NCBI RefSeq assembly: GCF_002368095.1
Contig: NZ_AP018227.1
Location: 186,001 to 250,000 of the forward strand
DNA length: 64,000 nucleotides
Reading direction: 5' to 3'
DNA from: Calothrix parasitica NIES-267
Lineage (GTDB): Bacteria; Cyanobacteriota; Cyanobacteriia; Cyanobacteriales; Nostocaceae
In this document: positions 35,479 through 44,744 of the stretch, piece after piece
Numbering within the stretch: the first letter of the stretch is position 1
How the letters are laid out: every line of letters starts with the position of its first letter
Translations under genes and position numbers: made by a program
Notes under the pieces: model-generated
Told to the model about the DNA's origin: nothing
The model's database searches: none
What the model saw: only the letters and a program-made list of their open reading frames with translations

Positions 35479-37262
35479 GAACCTCACTTAACTGTTTAAT
35501 TAGTACACTAATTTTTAGTTTAAGATTGAACAGCATATGAAAAAGTACTCTTTATTTTATTTGACTAGTACTTTTTTAAGCAAAATTAACTATCTAAATT
35601 ATAAAAAATTTTCTCATGTACTAACTTATCTAGAGAAATATCGCTATCTGATTTCATACTAAAAATTATCGTAAATTATTCGCGTAATTTTCATCAACTA
35701 AATCAGGACTTATGCAAACCAAAATTTTCATTATGACCGAAACGGATTGCAGGGAAGGATTCAGGGTTCACCGGAGGTACGCTCATGAGATATTACTATT
35801 TGACGCTTCCGCTAACGTTTTCACCCTTTCACCGCAAGGTGTTCCCGAAGGTTAGGGTGTGGCTCATCGCTCGTAATGACGGAATTACGTTAATTTTGCG
35901 TAAGTCCTATAAATATATGAATTATTGTCTTAGGGAATACTATTGATGACATTAAATATTATAAAAATATTGAGATAAAAGTAACTATAATAGCTAGATA
36001 ATCTAACGGAAAAGTTTTATATTTAAGAACAATAAGTATAAGTAAATAATTAACCTTATATAGAGTTAATTTACTTAAGTAATTGTAGGACAAGTAAAAC
36101 CTATCCTACAAATAAAAAGCCCTCAGAAAAATTACCACTATACTGTAAAAGTCTCTCACAGTCTGCAATTAATCTATCAGGATTTTAGCTAAACAAATCA
36201 AATAAGTATGTTTACCACAAAACAAAAGATAAATTAATCCGTAATTTTTTCTTAATCACTTATAGTTAAACCTTAGTAAAAATATCAATGGATAAGCTTC
36301 AAGTTGTATAACTGCTATCTTGACCTAACATATTAGATGCTTCTGTACCACTTAAAATTAGTTGATAATGTCCAATAATAGCTCTCAATAATCAGTGAAC
36401 TATTAAGTCATATTACGACTAAAAACAACGATATATTTCACTATAAATGCAGTAATTATATTCAAGTCTTAACCGTTACTGGATATCAAAATTTATTATC
36501 TGCTGGAGAATAGTAGGTAGAAATTATCTGAGCTAATAACACCGTTAAAACAGAAATTTAAAACATCTTCTAAAAATAGATGCTAGAACCTATCAAATAA
36601 ATTATGGAGAATGCAAGCAATGTACATTAATACTCTGGTAATTTTCATGCAACAGTATTCAATCGTTACACTATTAATTCACAATCTGAGACCTAAACTA
36701 TTAATTATTTCTCTGTAGGTTTATCTAAATTAGGCAATCCATCAGCAGTATTTCTTTACTAATATAAATATAGTTTTGCTCATATAGCTATTGGACTCAA
36801 TCTAAAACCACTAAATTATCTTACAATTCTATTCACTTCAAAATAATATTTAATTATCTACATTGAGTGAAAATAGTTGAAAATTATTTGTAAAAAAAAT
36901 TTGAGTATATATGTATTTAACTTATATAGAAAATACAGAATAGTAAAAGCTATCACTAATAATTATTTATATTAAATTTACAATAATAGTAGAAGGCTTG
37001 AAGTATTAATGAAGATTAAAATGAATGCTTATAGTAAATATTATCATTAATGAACAATATAAATCTTCTATAAAAACGAAATAATTGACTTGCGATTGAT
37101 TAAAAGCGAACAGAAAATATGCTGAAAATAAATCTTGCTTATCAAATACTATTTCAGCATATTTTGATGTTAAAAATTTGGTTTTTTAGTAATTTAAATT
37201 CAAATTTGAGTAATTTTAGGGTCATCTGCTGCAAAAACTAGTCTTTTTTGGAGTAGATACTA
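35479..37262. other. Long gene-poor AT-rich region
   Basis: About 1.8 kb with stops in all frames. It holds one MITE-like element (35705-35908). Around 36,600-36,840 the plus strand reads protein-like pieces separated by stops (for example YSGNFHATVFNRYTIN and SVGLSKLGNPSAVFLY), and near 36,300 the minus strand reads GHYQLILSGTEASNMLG. These look like the worn remains of genes but cannot be assigned. The remainder may be the leader of the metalloprotease gene. Confidence 0.45.
35705..35908. mobile_element. MITE-like element with AGGACTTAYGCAAA ends
   Basis: AGGACTTATGCAAA at the left and TTTGCGTAAGTCCT at the right are inverted repeats differing at one base, enclosing about 175 bases without a coding frame. 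The AGGACTTACGCAA end is a familiar dispersed repeat end in Nostocales genomes. No clear target duplication is visible. Confidence 0.65.
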
Positions 37263-39827
37263 ATGACCGTTGAAAAGTACACAGCGAATCCATCAAATTC
37301 CAATAGCTATTTGGACTTACTGAATCAAAAGAGTGGTTGGTTAAATACCGAAACTGAAAGCATTCAATGTGGCTGTCTAGTTTGTCAAGGTACGGCAGTA
37401 AATAGTATTTATCATCCAGAATATTCTGGTAGGGGAATATCATTTATAGATGATTCATCAACTGAAAATGATGTTTCTATTAACGGTGAATTATATGGGA
37501 TTCATGACTCATCAACTGAAACAAATCTGACTTGTGGATTATCTTCTCGAAACGATTCATCAACGCTTGAACATGGGATTCCTTATACAGAAATACCACA
37601 ACAAATAAATTCAAATGGAGCAGTTATAGAAGCTCCACCTGTTGATTATGGTAATACTTTTAAATTGCATAGTAATCCAGACGCTAAACATACCATCTAT
37701 TTAGATTTTGACGGTCATGTAACAGAAGATGCTAACTGGAAAGATGGTGCAAGAATTGATTCACCTGCATACGATACTAATAGTGATTCCTCTTCTTTTA
37801 GTAACGAGGAACTTGAGACAATCCAGAAAATTTGGCAGCGAGTAGCTGAAGATTTTGCTCCTTTTAATATAAACGTCACTACAGAAGAACCTGATATAGA
37901 AGATTTACGAAAAAGAGGAGATGGAGATGATAGATGGGGTATCCGAACAGTTATAACCCAAGACACAGATACTAATATCACTGATGCTTCTGGTGGTATT
38001 GCTAACGTTTATAGCTTTAACTGGTCAACTGATACACCTGCGTTTTCTTTTAATAAAGGTGAAAACAATGCTGCAATGACTATTAGTCATGAAGTTGGCC
38101 ATACTTTAGGGCTGAGTCATGACGGTATTTCTCCTAACACTACTTATCATCCCGGTTTTGGTAGTGGTGATACCAGTTGGGGTTCAATCATGGGAGCACC
38201 TTTTGGAAAAAGTCTTACTCAGTGGAGCCAGGGGGATTACAAAAATGCCGATAACACTGGTTCAAATGCGAACTTTTTTAGTGGAGAAGATGATTTAAAA
38301 GTTATCACTACCGAAAATGGCTTTGACTATCGTGTGGATGATTACGGTAATAGTAATGCTACAGCCTTTGAACTCACAGCAACTAATACCAATACTGTAA
38401 GTGCTTTTGGCATCATCGAACGCAACACCGATGTTGATGTCTTTTCCTTTGTAACTGGTACGGGTAATGTATCGTTTAGCATTGACCCGAGTTCTCAAGT
38501 GTATCTTTCTGATGGCAATGGTAAATATACGTTAGAGTATCTAGACTCACGGGGGTCAAATTTAGATATTCTGGCAAAACTTTACAGTGCTGATGGTACG
38601 GTGATTGCAGAATCTAATCCAGTCGAATCTTTAAATGCTTCTTTCGATTTATCTTTGGATGCTGGAGAGTATTACATCCATATTGATGGTATTGGAAAAG
38701 GCGACCCTTTCCTAGAAAATCCTGATGGTTATACTGACTACGGTAGTTTAGGTCAATATCAAATCAACGGTAATATTGTCGAACCTCTCGATGTCAACAA
38801 TGCTAATCAACTGACCCAAGTTAACTCCTCATTAGATATCTTTAATATTTCTGGAGAAACAGGTAAATCGAAACTACAAGTAACCCTTAGTAGCGCAAAT
38901 TCAGATGGAGTCAACGAACTTGGAGTATTTGTAGTTGACGACGAACAAGGTAGAATCAACGGTATTCTTCCAGGTGAATCTGGTTACGCAAAAGCAGCTT
39001 TAGAACGAGCAAAAATTGTTTTCTCTGCTTTAACTAATTCCCCCAATGGTTTTGCTAGTCAAACTCAAAACCGTTTGATAGAATTCCCAGATAATACAAA
39101 CATCCGTTTCTACTTGGTAGATAACAGTACTACCAATGCTGTACTCTCAGGTAAAACATCGACTTCGGAAGTCATTTTTTCGGATACCACTACCTTAAAA
39201 GTAGAGACTCAAGACCAAGAAGAATTTTCCTTGGGTTGGAATGATAGAAACGGTGGTAACTTCAGCGATTTGGTCGTAAAAATTCAACCCACAGATAATA
39301 AATTATCTTTGGGTACAAATCTTCAAAATTCAACACAAGCTGAACTAATTGATTTAACTGGTTTAACCCAATCAGTAGTAACCGCAAACTTTTCTGTATT
39401 CAGAGAAGCTGTATTCAACAACGAAGTTTACTTCTATAAAGTTGATGAGTCAGGAAAGGTTGACGGATTTGACCCTAATACCAGCACCTATCAACAAGCA
39501 GTTCTTGATAATCTTGTCAAAGATACAGTTACCGGTGAAATTGTCAAATTTAGTGCAGCTAACCAAGGTATAAAATCTGGAACTGCTCAAATTGAAGCGG
39601 ATTCGATTATTGCTCCTTTGATTATCGTCAACGGTAGTCTTGACCAACTGACCGACAGCGATAGTGGCAATAATCCCGAAATTTACTTCCCATATTTGGG
39701 AGCGAATGCAGATGGAGTTGACCACATTCATTTACTTGCCGATCATACCTTTGGTTTTGAAGACTTACCCAACGGTGGTGACTCAGACTATAACGATTTG
39801 ATTGTCAAGATAAACTTTAGCATTTAA
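37263..39827 (+). CDS. Secreted zinc metalloprotease with PPC-like region and two DUF4114 domains
   Basis: An 854-residue protein. The N-terminal 130 residues contain CGCLVC and three spaced copies of DSSTE/DSSTL. A zinc peptidase domain follows (TIYLDFDGHV near 145, then the site H276-EVGH280-TLGLSH286, the HExxHxxGxxH metzincin signature). Next comes a bacterial pre-peptidase-like beta domain (about 365-510), a first DUF4114 domain (GVFVVDDEQGRINGI, FSLGWNDRNGGNFSDLVV) and a second one (VYFYKVDESGKVDGF, GFEDLPNGGDSDYNDLIVKI). No signal peptide is seen. DUF4114 ends are frequent in type I secreted cyanobacterial proteins, and the secretion genes follow about 0.7 kb downstream. It probably cleaves extracellular proteins. 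Substrate unknown. Confidence 0.88.
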   Translation: MTVEKYTANPSNSNSYLDLLNQKSGWLNTETESIQCGCLVCQGTAVNSIYHPEYSGRGISFIDDSSTENDVSINGELYGIHDSSTETNLTCGLSSRNDSSTLEHGIPYTEIPQQINSNGAVIEAPPVDYGNTFKLHSNPDAKHTIYLDFDGHVTEDANWKDGARIDSPAYDTNSDSSSFSNEELETIQKIWQRVAEDFAPFNINVTTEEPDIEDLRKRGDGDDRWGIRTVITQDTDTNITDASGGIANVYSFNWSTDTPAFSFNKGENNAAMTISHEVGHTLGLSHDGISPNTTYHPGFGSGDTSWGSIMGAPFGKSLTQWSQGDYKNADNTGSNANFFSGEDDLKVITTENGFDYRVDDYGNSNATAFELTATNTNTVSAFGIIERNTDVDVFSFVTGTGNVSFSIDPSSQVYLSDGNGKYTLEYLDSRGSNLDILAKLYSADGTVIAESNPVESLNASFDLSLDAGEYYIHIDGIGKGDPFLENPDGYTDYGSLGQYQINGNIVEPLDVNNANQLTQVNSSLDIFNISGETGKSKLQVTLSSANSDGVNELGVFVVDDEQGRINGILPGESGYAKAALERAKIVFSALTNSPNGFASQTQNRLIEFPDNTNIRFYLVDNSTTNAVLSGKTSTSEVIFSDTTTLKVETQDQEEFSLGWNDRNGGNFSDLVVKIQPTDNKLSLGTNLQNSTQAELIDLTGLTQSVVTANFSVFREAVFNNEVYFYKVDESGKVDGFDPNTSTYQQAVLDNLVKDTVTGEIVKFSAANQGIKSGTAQIEADSIIAPLIIVNGSLDQLTDSDSGNNPEIYFPYLGANADGVDHIHLLADHTFGFEDLPNGGDSDYNDLIVKINFSI

Positions 39828-40518
39828 AAAATTTACGGATGGGATGTCAATACCACAATTCAATAGTAAAGTAGTTCGTGGTATAGGCATCTCTACCCGC
39901 TCAATTCTACTCAGCTACAAATTATTTTCACCAAATTCCAACACCAATATTCTTTAAAATTTCACTATTTACTTGTTTTTTATCAGAATAAACGCTGATT
40001 AGTTTGAACACAATTTGGGTTATTTGCCGATAGTATAAAGATATCGCATTTTCTTAACTGCATATCACTACCACAATCATTATGTCAAGGATAATTTTAC
40101 GGTTTTAATAATAATTGATGAATCATCTATGAGAGCACCTTTAATAGTCTGCTTTTGCAACTATTGCATCAAAACCAGATATCCATTTTTAACAAGGGTT
40201 AAACTATTGAATATCTTGCCCTAAATGATAAATTGTGTAAAAACTGTAAAATAAAATACGTATATTTTCACTATACTCTTGGCAAACACATGAGTTTTTA
40301 ACTACTATGTTTTTCAGTAATTACTCGAATGACATATGTTCCTATATCTAGGTACTAATAACATTCAGCAGCTATTATTAAAATTACCAAAATTACCAAA
40401 ATTACCAAAATGTTGTCCTTTATTTTTGATTAACCAGATGACAACCTGTTAATAACTTTATAGATATACTTTGATTGAAACAATTTATAACAGCGGCACC
40501 CCGAATGATACTGATATT
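39828..40518. other. Intergenic region before the secretion operon
   Basis: No gene or clear terminator. It ends in the short tandem repeat listed separately and in the leader of the parvulin gene. Confidence 0.4.
40381..40410. repeat. Tandem 9-mer AAATTACCA x3
   Basis: Three perfect copies of AAATTACCA followed by AAA, about 110 bases before the chosen start of the parvulin gene. Could be an STRR or a binding-site array. Confidence 0.8.
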
Positions 40519-41277
40519 ATGAGCGCACTTTTACAAATTGGCGACCGCGCTATAAGTGTTGATGAGATTCTTCCGTTGCTTAAGCAATACGGAATGCTGC
40601 CTCAGTTGCTAAGAGAAATAGTTATTGACAATGCAACTGCTTCCATAACACTTTCCGAAGAAGAGGTTACTGAAGCATATAAACAGTTTTATCAGCAGCA
40701 GCAGTTAGGAGATGAAGAACAATTACAAGACTGGCTCAAATCCCGTGGATTGGGACGCGAACAGCTAGATTATCTCGTAACTCGTACTCTTCGTTTAGAA
40801 AAATTTAAACAAGATACCTGGGGAGCAAAAGTAGAACCATATTTTCTTCAGCGTAAAGAAAAGTTAGATAAAGTAATCTATTCGCTGATTCGAGTTAATG
40901 ATATTGCCGTTGCCCAAGAATTATACTTTCGGGTTCAAGAAGACGAACAGCCTTTTGCAGAACTTGCTCGCGAGTATTCCAAGGGACCCGAAGCACAGAC
41001 GGGAGGGTTAATTGGTCCGGTAGAGTTAGGAGTTCCCCATCCAGTATTAGCAAAAATGTTGCTCAAATCTCAGCCAGGACAAGCATTACCACCAACTCGC
41101 TTAGGAGATTGGATCTTAATCGTCCGATTGGAACAATTCATTCCCGCACAGTTAGATGCAGCTACCCACAAGCGATTATTAAACGAGCAATTTGAAACTT
41201 GGCTGCAAGGAGAAATATCTTCTGCTATCAAAAATAGTAATTTATCGGTAGGCGAAAATGATTCTAAAACGGATTAA
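40519..41277 (+). CDS. Parvulin-type peptidylprolyl isomerase (SurA/PpiC-like) of the secretion module
   Basis: About 252 residues. The N-terminal helical part (VDEILPLLKQYGMLPQLLRE, a SurA-like chaperone region) is followed by a parvulin domain from about residue 118 (LIRVNDIAVAQELYFRV, FAELAREYSKGPEAQTGG, GPVELGVPHPVLAKML, LGDWILIVRLEQ). No signal peptide, so it acts in the cytoplasm. It precedes the ABC exporter and HlyD genes on the same strand, an arrangement known for cyanobacterial type I systems. It probably keeps substrates unfolded or assists them before export. The ATG at 40519 gives an N-terminus MSALLQIGDR; an in-frame TTG at 40471 would add 16 residues. Confidence 0.85.
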   Translation: MSALLQIGDRAISVDEILPLLKQYGMLPQLLREIVIDNATASITLSEEEVTEAYKQFYQQQQLGDEEQLQDWLKSRGLGREQLDYLVTRTLRLEKFKQDTWGAKVEPYFLQRKEKLDKVIYSLIRVNDIAVAQELYFRVQEDEQPFAELAREYSKGPEAQTGGLIGPVELGVPHPVLAKMLLKSQPGQALPPTRLGDWILIVRLEQFIPAQLDAATHKRLLNEQFETWLQGEISSAIKNSNLSVGENDSKTD

Positions 41278-41581
41278 TTTTATCTTAGATTTTACACAAA
41301 GTTGGGGGCAAGGTTTTATTTCGCTAAGCTTTCTAAAATAGGTTTTGGATTTTGGATGAAAATTTCAACGTTTTCAAGCTAGCCCAGTTTAGTTGCAAAT
41401 CATAAAATATATGATTTTTTAAAGTGCATTATTGTCGTGAGTCAGTCCTATAAGAAAAAACGCATGATCATTTCATTTCATCTAATCCAAAATCCAAATT
41501 TTTAAATTTCAGGTGTATCTCCGGGATTAATCCAAAATCCATTAACGAAATGTGTCTTTTATGACATAATCCAAAATTCCC
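41278..41581. other. Gap between parvulin and ABC exporter genes
   Basis: About 300 bases with three loose copies of AATCCAAAATCC near 41,480-41,580. No gene seen. The gap makes a separate promoter for the exporter possible. Confidence 0.4.
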
Positions 41582-44500
41582 ATGACTTATACAACAACTA
41601 ACATCCAAGAATTTTTAGCGGAGATTGCTCCCTTTAACCAGCTACAACCGTCTTCAATGACAAGGCTTTTAGGAAAAGCACAGTTGTTTCGCTACCGTAT
41701 GGGGCAGGTGATTCTGGCTAAGGAAAAAATGCCAGCCCAAGTATCCATTCTTTTTTCCGGCCAAGTCCGTTTATTAGGTTATCAACCTCAAACCCAAATA
41801 CCCGTAACCTTAGCAAGACTCCAACCCGGAGAAGTTATGGGTTGGCTTGAAACGGTGCGGGGAGTACCTGGATCTACCGCTATAGCTTCAACGGAAGTTA
41901 TTTGTATTAACTTTGATGCTGCTGAATTTTTGGCTTTATTAGGTCAGGAAGACAGCTTTGGCACATATTTTTATAATCGTGCGGGAATAGTTGAAGTATT
42001 TGAATTGCTCTGCAAGCAACTAGGAAGTCTTGCAAATAACCAATTAATTTTACAAGCATCCGACTGTGCTAACTACAAAGAATTAGCGCTGAAAATTTTC
42101 GATGAGACCCAAGTCGTTAACTTAGTCAATCGCGATGCTAAAAATCAGTTGAATCCCGATTATGTATGGTTGGTCAGTGGAGGAACAGTTTCTTCTGAAC
42201 TAATTGGCAATCGTTTTGAACAAGATGAATCTTTGCCACGAGGAAGTCGGGTTCGTTTGCTCGGAGTAAAAGCAAACGTCTTTTCACCATCAGAAGACAT
42301 ACTGCAAGATACTACCGAAGCAGCGCAACAAGTACACATCGCCGAAGTAATTCCCGCTGGGGAGTCTTCGACAGGACACGACGATATTCCCTACGCTCCC
42401 AACGAGCCACCTGAAGCAGAACGTCATTATAGCAAGCAAGATGCTGCTGCTGCGATTAAATATCCCCACGTGCGTGGTAGCGGCGGAGTAAATGCTATTC
42501 TTGCTTGTTTCCAGATGTTGAGCAAACATCTAAATATGCCCTTCCGCAAAGAAGTTATTCGTAAAGTTTTAGTAAACCAGCAAAAGCGTAATGGTTCGCT
42601 GTCGTTGCAGCAGTGCGGTGCTGTAGCTCAATTAGTAGGTTTAAGACCCCAACTAGTCGGCGTACCCTCTGGTGCGTTAGGAAGAATTGAACCACCTGCA
42701 ATAGTCCAATGGCAAGATAGTTTTGCGGTACTTTACGAAATTACCCCCAAAAATATCGTAGTTGGTGTTCCAGAATCGGGAATCCTAAACCAAAAAACTT
42801 CAGATGTCGCCCAGGTACTGCTTCAGTCCCAACCTCAAACCGAAGAACAACAAGATGCCATCCCCATATTGCTGCTGCAAGCTACTGAAGAAACCCCGCA
42901 GCAAAAATTCGGATTAAGTTGGTTTTTACCTTCTTTAAATAAATATAAAGGCGTACTTGTAGAAGTCTTTATTGCTTCCTTCTTCGTGCAATTATTCGGT
43001 CTGGCAAATCCCCTTGTAACCCAGGTAATTATTGACAAGGTAATTAACCAAAACAGTCCGGATACACTGCAAGTCCTCGGCGTATTTTTGCTAGTTATTG
43101 CAGTATTTGAAGCAGTACTTACTAGTATTCGTACTTATTTGTTTGTCGATACTACCAACCGCATTGACTTAGCTCTGGGTTCGGAAATTATCGACCATTT
43201 GCTACGGCTACCATTACGTTACTTTGAAAAGCGACCCGTAGGTGAACTTTCCACCAGGGTAAACGAACTAGAAAAAATTCGGAGCTTTTTAACCGGAACC
43301 GCCTTAACAGTGGTCTTAGATGCCGTTTTCTCCGTAATTTACATCGTAGTAATGTTTATTTACAGTTGGATACTAGCCTTAGTAGCCCTGGGAACATTAC
43401 CGCTATTTGCCATCCTCACCTTTGTTGTTTCTCCCATAGTGCGCCGACAGCTACGGCATAAAGCCGAGCGTAACGCTCACGCACAATCCCACCTAGTAGA
43501 AATTTTATCGGGCATCCAGACAGTTAAAGCCCAAAATATTGAATTACGCTCTCGCTGGCAATGGCAGGAGCGTTACGCGAGTTATGTTAGTGCTGGGTTC
43601 AAAACAGTTAAAACTTCTACTGCTGCTGGTTCCACAAGTGGCTTTCTCAACAAGCTTTCCGGTTTGCTGGTACTGTGGGTGGGAGCTTATTTAGTATTAG
43701 AAGGAACGCTAACTTTAGGGCAGTTAATCGCCTTTCGTATTATCGCCGGTTACGTTACTTCCCCCTTACTTCGTTTGACCCAGTTGTGGCAGAATTTTCA
43801 AGAAACCGCTTTATCCTTAGAACGCTTAAGCGATATTATTGACTCACCTCAAGAAGCCACCGAGGAAGATAAAGGCAATATTCCCATGCCGATGATTGAA
43901 GGAGCAGTTAAATACGATGACGTTTCCTTCCGCTTCAAACCCACCGGCCCAATGCAGTTAAATAACGTTAGTTTAGAATTTCCACCAGGGGTATTTGTTG
44001 GCGTTGTAGGACAAAGTGGTTCCGGTAAAAGTACGCTAATGAAACTGCTACCGCGCCTTTATCCTTTAGAATCGGGGCGCATTCTCATTGACGGTTACGA
44101 TATCAATAAAGTAGAACTTTACTCCCTGCGACAGCAAGTAGGAATTGTGCCACAAGACACATTGCTTTTTGAAGGTTCGGTACAGGAAAACATCGCCTTA
44201 AATTATCCTGATGCCACCCCAGAGGAGATTATAGAAGCAGCTAAAATAGCAGTAGCCCATGAATTTATCATGGAATTGCCTAATGGCTACAATAGTAGAG
44301 TCGGCGAACGAGGTAGCGCTTTATCCGGCGGACAGCGACAAAGAGTGGCAATTGCCCGTACAATTTTGCAAAATCCGCGTTTGTTAATTCTTGATGAAGC
44401 TACCAGCGCACTCGACTATGAGTCCGAACGTCAGGTATGCTTGAATTTAGCGGAAGCTTTTAAAGGAAGAACTGTTTTCTTTATTACACACAGACTAAGT

Positions 44501-44632
44501 ACAATCCGTAATGCTGATATGATTTTGATGTTAGACAAAGGTTATGTTGTAGAACAAGGAACTCACCAAGAACTAATGTCACTTAAAGGGCGTTACTACT
44601 GCCTATATCAGCAACAAGAAGCACAAATTTAA
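41582..44632 (+). CDS. Type I secretion ABC exporter with N-terminal CNB and inactive C39-like domain
   Basis: A 1016-residue exporter. Residues 1-130 form a cyclic-nucleotide-binding-like domain (ILFSGQVRLLGYQ, LQPGEVMGWLETV). About 290-430 is a C39-like domain in which the catalytic Cys of the DCG motif is absent (RGSGGVNAILACF). It therefore cannot cleave a double-glycine leader and should only dock the substrate, as in HlyB. Six membrane helices occupy about 455-740. The ATPase has Walker A GQSGSGKST near 812, signature LSGGQRQRVAIART near 913, Walker B LLILDEATSALD near 934 and ITHRLST. It pairs with the HlyD adaptor downstream. Likely clients are the RTX-tailed and DUF4114 proteins in this window. 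The outer-membrane channel is not in the window. Confidence 0.93.
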   Translation: MTYTTTNIQEFLAEIAPFNQLQPSSMTRLLGKAQLFRYRMGQVILAKEKMPAQVSILFSGQVRLLGYQPQTQIPVTLARLQPGEVMGWLETVRGVPGSTAIASTEVICINFDAAEFLALLGQEDSFGTYFYNRAGIVEVFELLCKQLGSLANNQLILQASDCANYKELALKIFDETQVVNLVNRDAKNQLNPDYVWLVSGGTVSSELIGNRFEQDESLPRGSRVRLLGVKANVFSPSEDILQDTTEAAQQVHIAEVIPAGESSTGHDDIPYAPNEPPEAERHYSKQDAAAAIKYPHVRGSGGVNAILACFQMLSKHLNMPFRKEVIRKVLVNQQKRNGSLSLQQCGAVAQLVGLRPQLVGVPSGALGRIEPPAIVQWQDSFAVLYEITPKNIVVGVPESGILNQKTSDVAQVLLQSQPQTEEQQDAIPILLLQATEETPQQKFGLSWFLPSLNKYKGVLVEVFIASFFVQLFGLANPLVTQVIIDKVINQNSPDTLQVLGVFLLVIAVFEAVLTSIRTYLFVDTTNRIDLALGSEIIDHLLRLPLRYFEKRPVGELSTRVNELEKIRSFLTGTALTVVLDAVFSVIYIVVMFIYSWILALVALGTLPLFAILTFVVSPIVRRQLRHKAERNAHAQSHLVEILSGIQTVKAQNIELRSRWQWQERYASYVSAGFKTVKTSTAAGSTSGFLNKLSGLLVLWVGAYLVLEGTLTLGQLIAFRIIAGYVTSPLLRLTQLWQNFQETALSLERLSDIIDSPQEATEEDKGNIPMPMIEGAVKYDDVSFRFKPTGPMQLNNVSLEFPPGVFVGVVGQSGSGKSTLMKLLPRLYPLESGRILIDGYDINKVELYSLRQQVGIVPQDTLLFEGSVQENIALNYPDATPEEIIEAAKIAVAHEFIMELPNGYNSRVGERGSALSGGQRQRVAIARTILQNPRLLILDEATSALDYESERQVCLNLAEAFKGRTVFFITHRLSTIRNADMILMLDKGYVVEQGTHQELMSLKGRYYCLYQQQEAQI

Positions 44633-44680
44633 TCAGAACGGGAATTGGGACCGTGGGTATAGTTTAAAGGTCGAGGGTTT

Positions 44681-44734
44681 AATTCCTAACTCCTAATTCC
44701 TAACTCCTAATTCCTAACTCCCAACTCCTAACTC
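44681..44734. repeat. Short tandemly repeated repeats (CCTAACT / CCTAATT)
   Basis: Seven or eight degenerate heptamers CCTAACT, CCTAATT and CCAACTC fill the gap between exporter and adaptor genes, leaving no normal ribosome site. Confidence 0.85.
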
Positions 44735-44744
44735 GTAAATCCCC

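Noticed and set aside
36600-36840. Protein-like stretch in the long gap
   Set aside because: Broken by several stops and not assignable to any family; too weak to call a pseudogene.
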